The notes beneath the pieces are model-generated. The model was not told where the DNA came from. It did not search any database and was given only the letters and a program-made list of their open reading frames with translations. Shown here piece by piece: positions 42,276 through 51,479 of a stretch of DNA of 64,000 nt. The DNA comes from Frigoribacterium sp. SL97. GTDB taxonomy: Bacteria > Actinomycetota > Actinomycetes > Actinomycetales > Microbacteriaceae. Numbering within the stretch: the first letter of the stretch is position 1; every line of letters begins with the position of its first letter. Position numbers and translations under genes: made by a program. The stretch spans positions 1,116,001 through 1,180,000 of the forward strand of contig NZ_CP113062.1 of NCBI RefSeq assembly GCF_026625765.1, written 5' to 3'.

Positions 42276-42877
42276 GCGGCGCCCCGCACGAGACGGCCGA
42301 CGTGACCGCGCCCGGCGTGACCGCGCCCGGCGTGACCGCGCCCGGCGTGACCGCGCCCGACGAGACCGCGCGCCGTCGGGCCGTCGTCGTCGTGGCGTCC
42401 ACCCGGGCCGCCGCCGGCACCGCCGACGACACGACCGGGCCGGTCATCCGCGACTGGTTCGTCGCGCGGGGGTGGCTGGTCGAGGGGCCCGTCGTCGTGG
42501 CCGACGGCGAACCGGTCGGCGCGGTGCTCGAGGCCGCCCTCGAGTGGGGCGTCGACGCCGTCGTCACCACCGGCGGCACCGGGGTGTCGCCGACCGACGC
42601 GACGCCCGAGATGACCCTGCCGCTGCTCGACCGCGAACTGCCCGGCATCGCCGAAGAACTCCGGCGCAGGGGTGCGGCCTCGACGCCCCTGGCCGTCCTC
42701 TCCCGGGGGCTCGCGGGCGTGGCCGGCGGCACCTTCGTCGTCAACCTGCCCGGCTCGCGCGGCGGGGTGCGCGACGGGCTCGCGGTCCTCGAGGACGTCC
42801 TCGACCACGTGGTCGACCAGTTGCACGGGGTCGACCACGCCCAGAACCGCCATCCCAGTCCCGAGGGGGCCGCATGA
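42272..42877 (+). CDS. mogA: Molybdopterin adenylyltransferase (MogA/MoaB)
   Basis: Adenylates molybdopterin before molybdate insertion; 201 residues. Core motifs: VVVVASTRAAAGTADDTTGPVI, VVTTGGTGVSPTDATPE and VVNLPGSRGG. The N-terminus carries four tandem copies of the pentapeptide VTAPG (last copy VTAPD), coded by a 15-bp tandem repeat, ahead of the conserved fold. ATG overlaps the moaC stop and the TGA overlaps the moaE start. Confidence 0.93.
   Translation: MSGAPHETADVTAPGVTAPGVTAPGVTAPDETARRRAVVVVASTRAAAGTADDTTGPVIRDWFVARGWLVEGPVVVADGEPVGAVLEAALEWGVDAVVTTGGTGVSPTDATPEMTLPLLDRELPGIAEELRRRGAASTPLAVLSRGLAGVAGGTFVVNLPGSRGGVRDGLAVLEDVLDHVVDQLHGVDHAQNRHPSPEGAA
42302..42361 (+). repeat. 15-bp in-frame tandem repeat in mogA
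   Basis: Three perfect copies of GTGACCGCGCCCGGC and a fourth with one change, coding VTAPG units. Copy number is expected to vary by slippage without breaking the frame. Confidence 0.9.
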
Positions 42878-43368
42878 CCACCGACGATCCGACCCTCCTG
42901 CCCGGCGGCGCCTCCGCCGGGGCGCCCGCCGCGCCTCCCGCCTCCGAGCGCGTGCTGCTCGCCCGCGTCGTCGACGTGACCGTGTCGGTGGCCGAGTGCT
43001 CCGCGCTCGTGACGAGCCGCGCCTCCGGGGCGGTCGTGACGTTCGAGGGCGTCGTCCGCGACCACGACGAGGGGCGGGGGGTCGAGGCGCTGCACTACGA
43101 GGCGCATCCGACGGCGACCGAGGTGATCCACGAGGTCGCGGTCGCCGTGGCCGAGGCGCACCCCGAGGTCGCGATCGCGGTCGAGCACCGCTACGGCGAC
43201 CTCGTCGTGGGCGACGTCGCGCTGGCCTGCGCGGTGGCGTCGGCCCACCGCGCCGAGGCGTTCGCGGCCTGCGCCGCGCTCGTCGACGAGGTCAAGGCCC
43301 GCACCCCGATCTGGAAGCGCCAGGAGTTCACCGACGGCTCGGACGAGTGGGTGGCGTCGCTGGGCTGA
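42874..43368 (+). CDS. moaE: Molybdopterin synthase catalytic subunit MoaE
   Basis: Large subunit of molybdopterin synthase, 164 residues. Signatures: GAVVTFEGVVRDHDEGRGVEALHYEAHPTA given here by halves, HRYGDLVVGDVAL, and the catalytic/adenylate region ALVDEVKARTPIWKRQEF with the conserved Lys pair. An Ala/Pro/Gly-rich N-terminal tail (about 23 residues) contains a variant decamer. Last gene of the moeA run. Confidence 0.94.
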   Translation: MTTDDPTLLPGGASAGAPAAPPASERVLLARVVDVTVSVAECSALVTSRASGAVVTFEGVVRDHDEGRGVEALHYEAHPTATEVIHEVAVAVAEAHPEVAIAVEHRYGDLVVGDVALACAVASAHRAEAFAACAALVDEVKARTPIWKRQEFTDGSDEWVASLG

Positions 43369-43412
43369 CCCCGGTCGCGCACCGTCGAGTCGGCCGCCCG
43401 GCCCGGGCCGTC

Positions 43413-43418
43413 TACGCT
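43413..43418 (+). promoter_or_regulatory. Leaderless -10 element of the ABC-F gene
   Basis: TACGCT ends 6 nt before GTG 43425, which favours the second of two adjacent GTG codons as start. Confidence 0.45.
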
Positions 43419-43424
43419 TCTGTG

Positions 43425-45239
<1,815 letters not shown>

Positions 45240-45240
45240 C

Positions 45241-45268
45241 GAGCGAGCGAGCGAGCGGGCGAGCGGGC
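45241..45268 (+). repeat. GAGC tetranucleotide repeat after the ABC-F stop
   Basis: Four perfect GAGC units followed by GGGC, GAGC and GGGC, filling half of the 55-bp gap between the convergent ABC-F and MarR genes. No clear terminator hairpin is seen. Confidence 0.8.
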
Positions 45269-45294
45269 TGGCGTGCTCCGCAGGTCGCCCCGAC

Positions 45295-45789
45295 TCAGTC
45301 GCCGAGCGTGAGGCTCAGCGTCCGCAGCAGGTCGGTCAGGCGGCGGCGGTCGTCGTCGCTGAGGTCGCTGAGCAGGGTGCCCTCGGCCGTGACGAGACGT
45401 TCGATCGCGGCGTCGACCGCGCGCCGTCCGTCGCCCGTCATCGTGACCAGGATGCCCCGGCCGTCGTTCGGGTCGGTGCGGCGTTCGACCAGGCCGCGGG
45501 CCACGAGCCGGTCGATGCGGTTGGTCATCGCGCCGCTCGAGACGAGGGTCTGCTGCAGCAGCGTCTTGGGGCTCAGCTGGTAGGGGGCACCGGCCCGACG
45601 CAGCGCCGAGAGCACGTCGAACTCCCACGACTCGAGGTCGCTGGCGGTGAACGCCTCGCGACGGGCGCGATCGAGGTGCTTCGACAGCCGCCCGACGCGC
45701 GAGAGCACCTGGAGCGGCGCGAAGTCGAGGTCGGGTCGCTCGTGGCGCCACGCCTCGACAATGCGGTCGACCTCGTCCTGCTCGGGCAT
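45295..45789 (-). CDS. MarR-family transcriptional regulator
   Basis: Winged-helix regulator of 164 residues. Core: LESWEFDVLSALRRAGAPYQLSPKTLLQQTLVSSGAMTNRIDRLVARGLVERR in two stretches, then the wing DPNDGRGILVTMTGDG. The ATG 45789 is preceded by a CATGAT hexamer at 6 nt. No adjacent target gene is obvious: downstream is the convergent ABC-F gene and upstream is tRNA-Gln. The conserved synteny has a regulator in about this place in other actinobacteria. Confidence 0.88.
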   Translation of the reverse strand: MPEQDEVDRIVEAWRHERPDLDFAPLQVLSRVGRLSKHLDRARREAFTASDLESWEFDVLSALRRAGAPYQLSPKTLLQQTLVSSGAMTNRIDRLVARGLVERRTDPNDGRGILVTMTGDGRRAVDAAIERLVTAEGTLLSDLSDDDRRRLTDLLRTLSLTLGD

Positions 45790-45795
45790 CAGCCC

Positions 45796-45801
45796 ATCAT
45801 G
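45796..45801 (-). promoter_or_regulatory. Leaderless -10-like element of the marR gene
   Basis: CATGAT on the minus strand, 6 nt before ATG 45789; only a partial TANNNT match. Confidence 0.3.
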
Positions 45802-45914
45802 CCCGAGGCCGTCGTCGGGTGCGGGAGGCGCGGTGCGGCCCGGCGGGCCCGTCGCCCCGCGCGGGCACCTCGGTCGAGTCGTGGTCTGGCAGAATGGACC
45901 GGCGCGCACGCGCG

Positions 45915-45986
45915 GTCCGCCATGGTGTAACGGCAGCACGACAGCCTTTGGAGCTGTTAGGTCTAGGTTCGAATCCTGGTGGCGGA
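45915..45986 (+). tRNA. tRNA-Gln (anticodon UUG)
   Basis: 72 nt. Acceptor TCCGCCA pairs with TGGCGGA, discriminator G at 45986; the anticodon stem ACAGC/GCTGT encloses the loop CTTTGGA, giving anticodon TTG. The T arm has the usual GGTTCGAATCC. CCA is not encoded. It lies just upstream of the glmU region, as in other actinobacteria. Confidence 0.95.
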
Positions 45987-46080
45987 GCCCCGAGCGTCGC
46001 AGGTCGCGGTCGGCTCGTCGGGTCCGTCCCGCCCCGACCGCGGGCGCCCTGGCGTCCATCCGACGACGAGGACTCCTGCC

Positions 46081-46569
46081 ATGTCGAAGACCGATCCCAC
46101 GCCATCCCTCGTCCGGGCCGTCCTGCTCGGCGTCCTCAGCGGGTCGCGCTCGGCGACGCCGCTCGCCGTCCTGGCCCTGAACCACGACGCCCAGGAGGCG
46201 CGGGGCCCCTGGCAGCGCTGGCGCCTGTTCCGCTCACCCCTCGGCCGCGGTGCCCTGGTGGCCGCGGGCCTCGGTGAGCTCGTCGGCGACAAGCTGCCGG
46301 CCACGCCGAGCCGGGTCGGTGCCGGCCCGCTGTTCGGTCGCGCGGTCTCCGGCGCCGTCGCGGGGATCGCGATGGCCGGCACCGGCCGTCGCGGCACCCC
46401 CGTGGCCGCAGCGCTCGCCGGGGCGTCCGGCGCCCTCGTCGGCAGCTGGCTCTTCTACCGGGCACGGAAGGCCGTCGTCGACGGGACCGGGTTGCCCGAC
46501 GTCGCCGTCGCGCTCGTCGAGGACGCCGTCGCGGTCTCGGGCTCGGTCGCCGTCGTCCGCTCCCGCTGA
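46081..46569 (+). CDS. DUF4126-type small membrane protein
   Basis: Protein of 162 residues with Gly/Ala-rich hydrophobic segments. The pattern LLGVLSGSRSATPLAVLAL, GELVGDKLPATPSRV, GPLFGRAVSGAVAGIAM and GASGALVGSWLFYRARKAV fits the DUF4126 family, whose function is unknown. ATG 46081 has GAGGA upstream; the frame is open back into the tRNA, which rules out longer starts. A decamer codes HDAQEARGPW. Monocistronic, between tRNA-Gln and glmU. Confidence 0.7.
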   Translation: MSKTDPTPSLVRAVLLGVLSGSRSATPLAVLALNHDAQEARGPWQRWRLFRSPLGRGALVAAGLGELVGDKLPATPSRVGAGPLFGRAVSGAVAGIAMAGTGRRGTPVAAALAGASGALVGSWLFYRARKAVVDGTGLPDVAVALVEDAVAVSGSVAVVRSR

Positions 46570-46690
46570 CTCCTCACCACCGCGTCTCGGCGTCGGCGGC
46601 GTCCCCACGCCGGGCGGGTGACCCGTGGTCGGGCGGCCTCCCGTGGGAGGATCGGCGGTGATCACGCGCCACCCCTCACCAAGGAGCACC

Positions 46691-48124
46691 ATGCCCGAAC
46701 GTCAGCTCGCCGTCGTCGTCCTCGCCGCAGGGCAGGGCACCCGCATGAAGTCCTCGACCCCGAAGGTCCTGCACCGCCTGGCGGGGCTGCCGCTGATCCA
46801 GCACGTGCTCGAGAGCGCCGGCGCGCTCCGGCCCGACCACCTCGTCGCCGTGGTGCGGCACGAGCGCGACCTGGTCGTCGCGAGCGTGCTCGACACCGCC
46901 CCGCACGCGCTCGTCGTCGATCAGGACGACGTGCCCGGCACCGGTCGAGCCGTCGAACAAGCGGTGGAGGCGCTGCCCGCCGAGTTCACCGGCGACGTCG
47001 TGGTCGTCAGCGCCGACGTGCCCTTCCTCGACCACGCGACGCTCACCGCCCTGCTCGACCAGCACCGTGCCGCCTCCGCCTCGGCGACGCTGCTGAGTGC
47101 CGTGCTGCCCGACGCCACCGGCTACGGGCGGGTCGTCCGCCGCGAGTCGGGCGACGTCGACCGCATCGTCGAGCACAAGGACGCCACCGACGACGAGCGG
47201 GCCGTGCGCGAGATCAACTCGGGCACCTACGTCTTCACCGTCGCCGCCCTGCGCACCCACCTGCCCCGCATCGGGTCGGCCAACGCGCAGAACGAGAAGT
47301 ACGTCACCGACATGGTCGGCCTGCTCACCGGTGCCGGCGAGGTCGTCGCCGCACGGGCGATCGACGAGACGTGGCGCCTCGAGGGCATCAACGACCGCGT
47401 GCAGCTCGCCGCCGCGGCCCGTCGGCTGAACGACCGCATCGTCGAGCACTGGCAGCGCGAAGGCGTCTCGATCGTCGACCCGCAGACCACCTGGATCGAC
47501 CGCGACGTCTCCCTCAGCCCCGACGTCGAACTGCTGCCGGGCACCCAGCTCCGCGGCGCGACCTACATCGCCCCGGGCGCGGTCGTCGGCCCCGACACCA
47601 CCCTCGTCGACACCGAGGTGGGCGAGGGGGCGACCGTCAAGCGCACGGACGCGACGCTCGCCGTCATCGGTGCCCGCGCCTCCGTCGGGCCGTTCGCGTA
47701 CCTGCGTCCCAACACGCTCCTGTCCGCCGACGGCAAGATCGGCACCTTCGTCGAGACCAAGAACGTGCAGATCGGCGCCGGGTCGAAGGTGCCGCACCTC
47801 AGCTACGTGGGCGACACCGAGGTGGGCGAGGGGTCGAACATCGGCGCCGGCACCATCACGGCCAACTACGACGGCGTGGACAAGCACCGCACCGAGGTCG
47901 GGTCGCACGTCCGCACCGGGTCGCACAACGTCTTCGTCGCCCCCGTTAGGATTGGCGACGGAGCGTACACAGGCGCCGGAACGATCGTCCGCAAAGACGT
48001 GCCGGCCGGTGCCCTGGCCTTGAGCATCGCTCCACAGCGCAATGCGAGCGGATGGGTCGAGGCGAACCGCCCCGGCTCGGCGGCTGCCGAGGCCGCCGCT
48101 CGCGCCGAACGAACGACCGACTGA
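46691..48124 (+). CDS. glmU: Bifunctional UDP-N-acetylglucosamine pyrophosphorylase / glucosamine-1-phosphate N-acetyltransferase
   Basis: Makes UDP-GlcNAc for peptidoglycan. 477 residues: N-terminal nucleotidyltransferase with VVVLAAGQGTRMKS (8-21) and a C-terminal left-handed beta-helix of hexapeptide repeats ending in the acetyltransferase site (VETKNVQIGAGSKVPHLSY, IGAGTITANYDGVDKH, SHNVFVAPVRIGDGAYTGAG). ATG 46691 has AAGGAG 5 nt before it. Followed by prs after 41 nt, the usual pair. Confidence 0.96.
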   Translation: MPERQLAVVVLAAGQGTRMKSSTPKVLHRLAGLPLIQHVLESAGALRPDHLVAVVRHERDLVVASVLDTAPHALVVDQDDVPGTGRAVEQAVEALPAEFTGDVVVVSADVPFLDHATLTALLDQHRAASASATLLSAVLPDATGYGRVVRRESGDVDRIVEHKDATDDERAVREINSGTYVFTVAALRTHLPRIGSANAQNEKYVTDMVGLLTGAGEVVAARAIDETWRLEGINDRVQLAAAARRLNDRIVEHWQREGVSIVDPQTTWIDRDVSLSPDVELLPGTQLRGATYIAPGAVVGPDTTLVDTEVGEGATVKRTDATLAVIGARASVGPFAYLRPNTLLSADGKIGTFVETKNVQIGAGSKVPHLSYVGDTEVGEGSNIGAGTITANYDGVDKHRTEVGSHVRTGSHNVFVAPVRIGDGAYTGAGTIVRKDVPAGALALSIAPQRNASGWVEANRPGSAAAEAAARAERTTD

Positions 48125-48165
48125 ACCCGGTCGGGTTGGCCCCTCGGGGCCGGAGAGCGAGTGAC

Positions 48166-49143
48166 GTGTCCGGAATCAAGATCACCGGCGAGAACCGACT
48201 CGTTCTGATCTCGGGGCGTGCGCACCCCGAACTGGCCAACCAGATCGCCGCCGAGCTCGGCAGCGAGCTGATCCCGACCGACGCCCGCACCTTCGCCAAC
48301 GGCGAGCTCTACGCCCGCTTCGACGAGAGCGTCCGTGGCTCGGACGCCTTCGTCATCCAGTCCCACTCGGCGCCGATCAACGAGTGGCTGATGGAACAGC
48401 TGATCATGGTCGACGCCCTGAAGCGGGCCTCGGCGAAGCGCATCACCGTCGTGGCGCCGTTCTACCCGTACGCCCGGCAAGACAAGAAGGGCCGGGGTCG
48501 CGAGCCGATCTCCGCCCGGCTCGTCGCCGACCTCTTCAAGGCGGCCGGAGCGCACCGCATCATGAGCGTCGACCTGCACGCCCCGCAGATCCAGGGCTTC
48601 TTCGACGGCCCGGTCGACCACCTCTTCGCCATGCCCGTGCTGCTCGAGCACTTCCGCGCCAAGCTCGACAACACCACCCTGACGGTGGTCTCGCCCGACA
48701 TGGGCCGCGTTCGCGTCGCCGACATCTGGAGCGAGAAGCTCGACGCCCCCCTCGCGATCATCCACAAGCGCCGTGACCCGTTGGTGCCGAACCAGGTCAC
48801 CGTCCACGAGATCGTCGGCGACGTCTCGGGTCGCGTGTGCCTGCTGGTCGACGACCTGATCGACACCGGTCGCACCATCGTCAAGGCCGCCGAGGCGCTC
48901 AAGGCCAACGGCGCGATCGGCGTCGTGGTCGCCGCGACCCACGCGGTCTTCAGCGACCCCGCCCCCGAGATCCTCAACAGCGAGTTCATCGACTCGGTCG
49001 TCGTCACCGACACCCTGCCGCTCACCGAGCACCAGAAGTTCGACAAGCTCGAGATCCTGCCCATCGCCCCGCTGATCGCCCGGGCCATCCACGAGGTCTT
49101 CGACAACGGCTCGGTCACCTCGATGTTCGACGGCGCCGCGTAG
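48166..49143 (+). CDS. prs: Ribose-phosphate pyrophosphokinase (PRPP synthetase)
   Basis: Transfers pyrophosphate from ATP to ribose-5-phosphate; 325 residues, class I type. Seen: LISGRAHPELANQIAAELG, YARQDKKGRGREPISARLVADL, the metal site VDLHAPQIQGFF, RRDP and the PRPP loop CLLVDDLIDTGRTIV. GTG 48166 follows GGAGAGCGAG. In the conserved order prs is followed by rplY; here a repeat block and the gnd/gntK pair intervene. Confidence 0.95.
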   Translation: MSGIKITGENRLVLISGRAHPELANQIAAELGSELIPTDARTFANGELYARFDESVRGSDAFVIQSHSAPINEWLMEQLIMVDALKRASAKRITVVAPFYPYARQDKKGRGREPISARLVADLFKAAGAHRIMSVDLHAPQIQGFFDGPVDHLFAMPVLLEHFRAKLDNTTLTVVSPDMGRVRVADIWSEKLDAPLAIIHKRRDPLVPNQVTVHEIVGDVSGRVCLLVDDLIDTGRTIVKAAEALKANGAIGVVVAATHAVFSDPAPEILNSEFIDSVVVTDTLPLTEHQKFDKLEILPIAPLIARAIHEVFDNGSVTSMFDGAA

Positions 49144-49190
49144 CCCCCGCCCGACACCTCCCGTCGCCTCGGCGCACGGAGTCGACCGGC

Positions 49191-49306
49191 CCGACCCGCC
49201 TGGCCCCGACCGCCCGGCTCGCCTGGCTCTCCGACCGCCCGGCTCGCCTGGCTCCGACCGCTCGGCTCGCCTGGCTCCGACCGCTCGGCTCGCCTGGCCC
49301 CGACCG
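49191..49306 (+). repeat. 23-bp tandem array, five imperfect units
   Basis: Units of the form CCGGCTCGCCTGGCTCCGACCGC repeat five times, with scattered C/T changes and one 2-bp insertion. It abuts the first 75-bp element; the array end CCGGCTTGCTCGTCCGATG is itself duplicated in front of the second element. Confidence 0.8.
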
Positions 49307-49326
49307 GCCCGGCTTGCTCGTCCGAT

Positions 49327-49401
49327 GTCGGCAACTCCGGAGTCCGGCTGCGCCGCGCCTCCTGCGGGCCGTTTCGGCGGTCGTTCTCCTGACTTGCCGA
49401 C
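49327..49401. repeat. 75-bp inverted-repeat element, copy A
   Basis: Arms GTCGGCAACTCCGGAG (49327-49342) and CTCCTGACTTGCCGAC (49386-49401) pair at 14 of 16 positions. The centre holds a perfect decamer (49354-49363) and a GCCGTTTCGGC mini-hairpin. Confidence 0.8.
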
Positions 49402-49462
49402 GTGGACCTGCTCGCCCCCACCGGGCCGCTCGGCCCCGACCGGCCCGGCTTGCTCGTCCGAT

Positions 49463-49537
49463 GTCGGCAACTCCGGAGTTCGGCTGTGCTGCGCCTCCTG
49501 CCCGCCGTTTCGGCGGTCGTTCTCCTGACCTGCCGAC
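49463..49537. repeat. 75-bp inverted-repeat element, copy B
   Basis: Same structure and exact length as copy A, with right arm CTCCTGACCTGCCGAC (49522-49537) and a one-base variant of the decamer (TGCGCCTCCT). Copies A and B differ at only a handful of positions. Confidence 0.8.
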
Positions 49538-49663
49538 GTGGATCTGCTCGACCCGCCCGCCCGCCCGCCCGCCCGGCCGCCCGGCCCGTGCCGCCTGGGT
49601 CACGGGACCGGCAGGCCACGGCGGCCCGAGCGGCCCGCCTGGCCCTCGACCTGCCCGTGCGAA

Positions 49664-49738
49664 GTCGACAACTCAGGAGTTCGGCTGCGCCGCGCCTCGA
49701 GAGGGCCGATTCGGCGGCCGTTCTCCTGAGTTGTCTAC
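49664..49738. repeat. 75-bp inverted-repeat element, copy C
   Basis: Arms GTCGACAACTCAGGAG (49664-49679) and CTCCTGAGTTGTCTAC (49723-49738) pair at 15 of 16 positions; again exactly 75 bp. Compared with A and B the arms carry matching changes on both sides, so pairing is kept although sequence differs. The central decamer is degraded (CGCGCCTCGA). Confidence 0.8.
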
Positions 49739-49781
49739 GTCGACGTCGGAAGCTCCGAGATCCGCTGCGGCGGAACGACGA

Positions 49782-49837
49782 ACGGGCGTGCCTGATGCCG
49801 CCCGCCGCAGCGGCACCGCATCGACGGGCACGCCCGT
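49782..49837 (-). terminator. Possible terminator of gnd
   Basis: Perfect 11-bp arms ACGGGCGTGCC (49782-49792) and GGCACGCCCGT (49827-49837), 38 bp beyond the gnd stop on the minus strand. Confidence 0.4.
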
Positions 49838-49874
49838 CAGGACGCAGGAGGCGCGGTGAGCGCCCCCGCACCCG

Positions 49875-51347
49875 TCAGTGGGTCGACGGCTCCGTCTCGA
49901 TCTCGGACCGGTCGCCCGACCAGAGGGTGTGGAACGTGCCCTCCTCGTCGACGCGCTGATAGGTGTGTGCCCCGAAGAAGTCCCGCTGTCCCTGGATGAG
50001 GGAGGCGGGCAGGCGTTCGGACGCGAGCGAGTCGTAGTACGACAGGGCCGAGGCGAACCCGGGCACGGGGATGCCCGAGAGGGCGGCCTTGGCCACGATG
50101 CGGCGCCAGGCCTCTTCGCCGTCCCGGACGGCCGCGGCGAAGTAGTCGTCCTCGAGCAGGGTCGCGATCGACGCGTCCTTCTCGTAGGCGTCGACGATGC
50201 GGTTGAGGAACTGTGCCCGGATGATGCAGCCGCCGCGCCAGATCTTGGCGATGGCGCCCTTGTCGATGTCCCAGTCGTACTCGTCGGCACCGGCGATGAT
50301 GGCGTCGAAGCCCTGGGCGTAGGCGACGATCTTCGAGGCGTAGAGCGCCTTCTGCACGTCGTCCTCGAAGCCGTCGCCGGCCTCCTGGATCTCGGGCCGT
50401 CCCTGCAGGGTCTTCTGCACGGCCGAGCGCTGGGCGGGCTTCGACGACACGGCGCGGGCGAAGACGGCCTCGGCGATCCCACCGACCGGCACGCCCAACC
50501 CGACGCTGTTCTGCACGGTCCAGACGCCCGTGCCCTTGGAGCCGGCCTGGTCGACGATCGAGTCGACGAGCGGGCCGCCCGTCTTGGCGTCCGTCTGGCG
50601 GAGCACCTCGGCCGTGATCTCGATCAGGTACGACTCGAGCTCGCCCGTGTTCCACTCCTCGAAGACCGAGGCGATGGCGGCGGGCTCGTGGCCGCCCACC
50701 CGGCGCAGCAGGTCGTACGACTCGGCGATGAGCTGCATGTCGGCGTATTCGATGCCGTTGTGGATCATCTTGACGAAGTGGCCCGCGCCGTCGGCCCCGA
50801 CGTGCGTGACGCAGGGCTCGCCCTCGGCCACCGCCGCGATCGACGCCAGGATCGGGCCGAGCGTCTCGTAGGCCTCCTTCGAGCCGCCGGGCATGATGGA
50901 CGGCCCCTTCAGGGCGCCTTCCTCGCCGCCCGAGATGCCGGCGCCCACGAAGTTCAGTCCGCGCTCCTTGAGGGCGGCCTCTCGTCGGCGGGTGTCCTGG
51001 AAGTTCGCGTTGCCGCCGTCGACGATGATGTCGCCCTCGTCGAACACGTCGGCGAGCTGGCTGATGACGGCGTCGGTGCCGCGGCCGGCCTGCACCATGA
51101 CGATCGCGGTCCGCGGCTTCTGCAGGGATGCGGCGAAGTCCTCGATCGACTTCGAGGCGATGAATCCGGCGTCACCGTGCTCGTCCATGAGGGTGTCGGT
51201 GCGCTCGGGGGAGCGGTTGTAGACGGCGACCGTGTTGCCCTCGCGACTGGCCAGGTTGCGCGCCAGGTTCGAGCCCATGACGGCCAGGCCGACGACTCCG
51301 ATGTTCGCCTGGGCGGTGGACTGCGATGCTGCTCCGTGTTCGGTCAC
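49875..51347 (-). CDS. gndA: 6-phosphogluconate dehydrogenase, NADP-dependent, decarboxylating
   Basis: Oxidises 6-phosphogluconate to ribulose-5-phosphate and CO2; 490 residues, the long class. Seen: IGVVGLAVMGSNLARNLASREG (nucleotide loop), GAGISGGEEGALKGPSIMPGG, the catalytic region GHFVKMIHNGIEYADMQLIAE split over two stretches, and the C-terminal dimer tail with RDFFGAHTYQRVDEEG. GTG 51347 has AAGGAGGC at the right distance. Divergent from gntK with a shared 132-bp promoter region, so the pair makes and uses 6-phosphogluconate. Confidence 0.95.
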   Translation of the reverse strand: MTEHGAASQSTAQANIGVVGLAVMGSNLARNLASREGNTVAVYNRSPERTDTLMDEHGDAGFIASKSIEDFAASLQKPRTAIVMVQAGRGTDAVISQLADVFDEGDIIVDGGNANFQDTRRREAALKERGLNFVGAGISGGEEGALKGPSIMPGGSKEAYETLGPILASIAAVAEGEPCVTHVGADGAGHFVKMIHNGIEYADMQLIAESYDLLRRVGGHEPAAIASVFEEWNTGELESYLIEITAEVLRQTDAKTGGPLVDSIVDQAGSKGTGVWTVQNSVGLGVPVGGIAEAVFARAVSSKPAQRSAVQKTLQGRPEIQEAGDGFEDDVQKALYASKIVAYAQGFDAIIAGADEYDWDIDKGAIAKIWRGGCIIRAQFLNRIVDAYEKDASIATLLEDDYFAAAVRDGEEAWRRIVAKAALSGIPVPGFASALSYYDSLASERLPASLIQGQRDFFGAHTYQRVDEEGTFHTLWSGDRSEIETEPSTH

Positions 51348-51377
51348 GGTGCCTCCTTCTCGGTCGGTGGTGTTCGC

Positions 51378-51383
51378 AGACTA
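51378..51383 (-). promoter_or_regulatory. -10 element of gndA
   Basis: TAGTCT on the minus strand gives a leader of about 24 nt carrying AAGGAGGC before GTG 51347. Confidence 0.4.
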
Positions 51384-51440
51384 TGCCTCGGTGCCGAGCG
51401 TCCGACAGGCTCCGTCCGTACCCCTCCACGGCGGCTCGCC

Positions 51441-51446
51441 TAGGGT
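51441..51446 (+). promoter_or_regulatory. -10 element of gntK
   Basis: TAGGGT, giving a leader of about 27 nt before GTG 51480. Confidence 0.4.
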
Positions 51447-51450
51447 TGAC

Positions 51451-51462
51451 GCAACCGTTTCC
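51451..51462. promoter_or_regulatory. Candidate operator at the gntK transcript start
   Basis: GCAACCGTTTCC is an 8/12 palindrome centred on CG, the general shape of LacI-family operators, at the predicted transcript start. No regulator gene is adjacent. Confidence 0.25.
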
Positions 51463-51479
51463 CCGATCGAAGGCCGTCC

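Larger units (their letters stand above)
49144..49874. other. 731-bp gene-free repeat block between prs and gnd
   Basis: No credible coding region on either strand. In order it holds a 23-bp tandem array (49191-49306), two 75-bp elements that lie in a 136-bp direct duplication (offset 136 between 49327 and 49463), a CCGCC/GCCCG low-complexity run (49551-49590), a third 75-bp element (49664-49738), a degenerate half element (49745-49770) and a hairpin likely to terminate gnd. Confidence 0.8.

Noticed and set aside
45240..45294. Terminator between the ABC-F gene and marR
   Set aside because: The gap is mainly a GAGC repeat and I could not draw a stable stem from it.
49144..49874. Repeat block considered as a CRISPR array
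   Set aside because: Units are 23 bp in direct tandem without spacers, and the 75-bp elements are palindromic with irregular distances; no cas gene is present.
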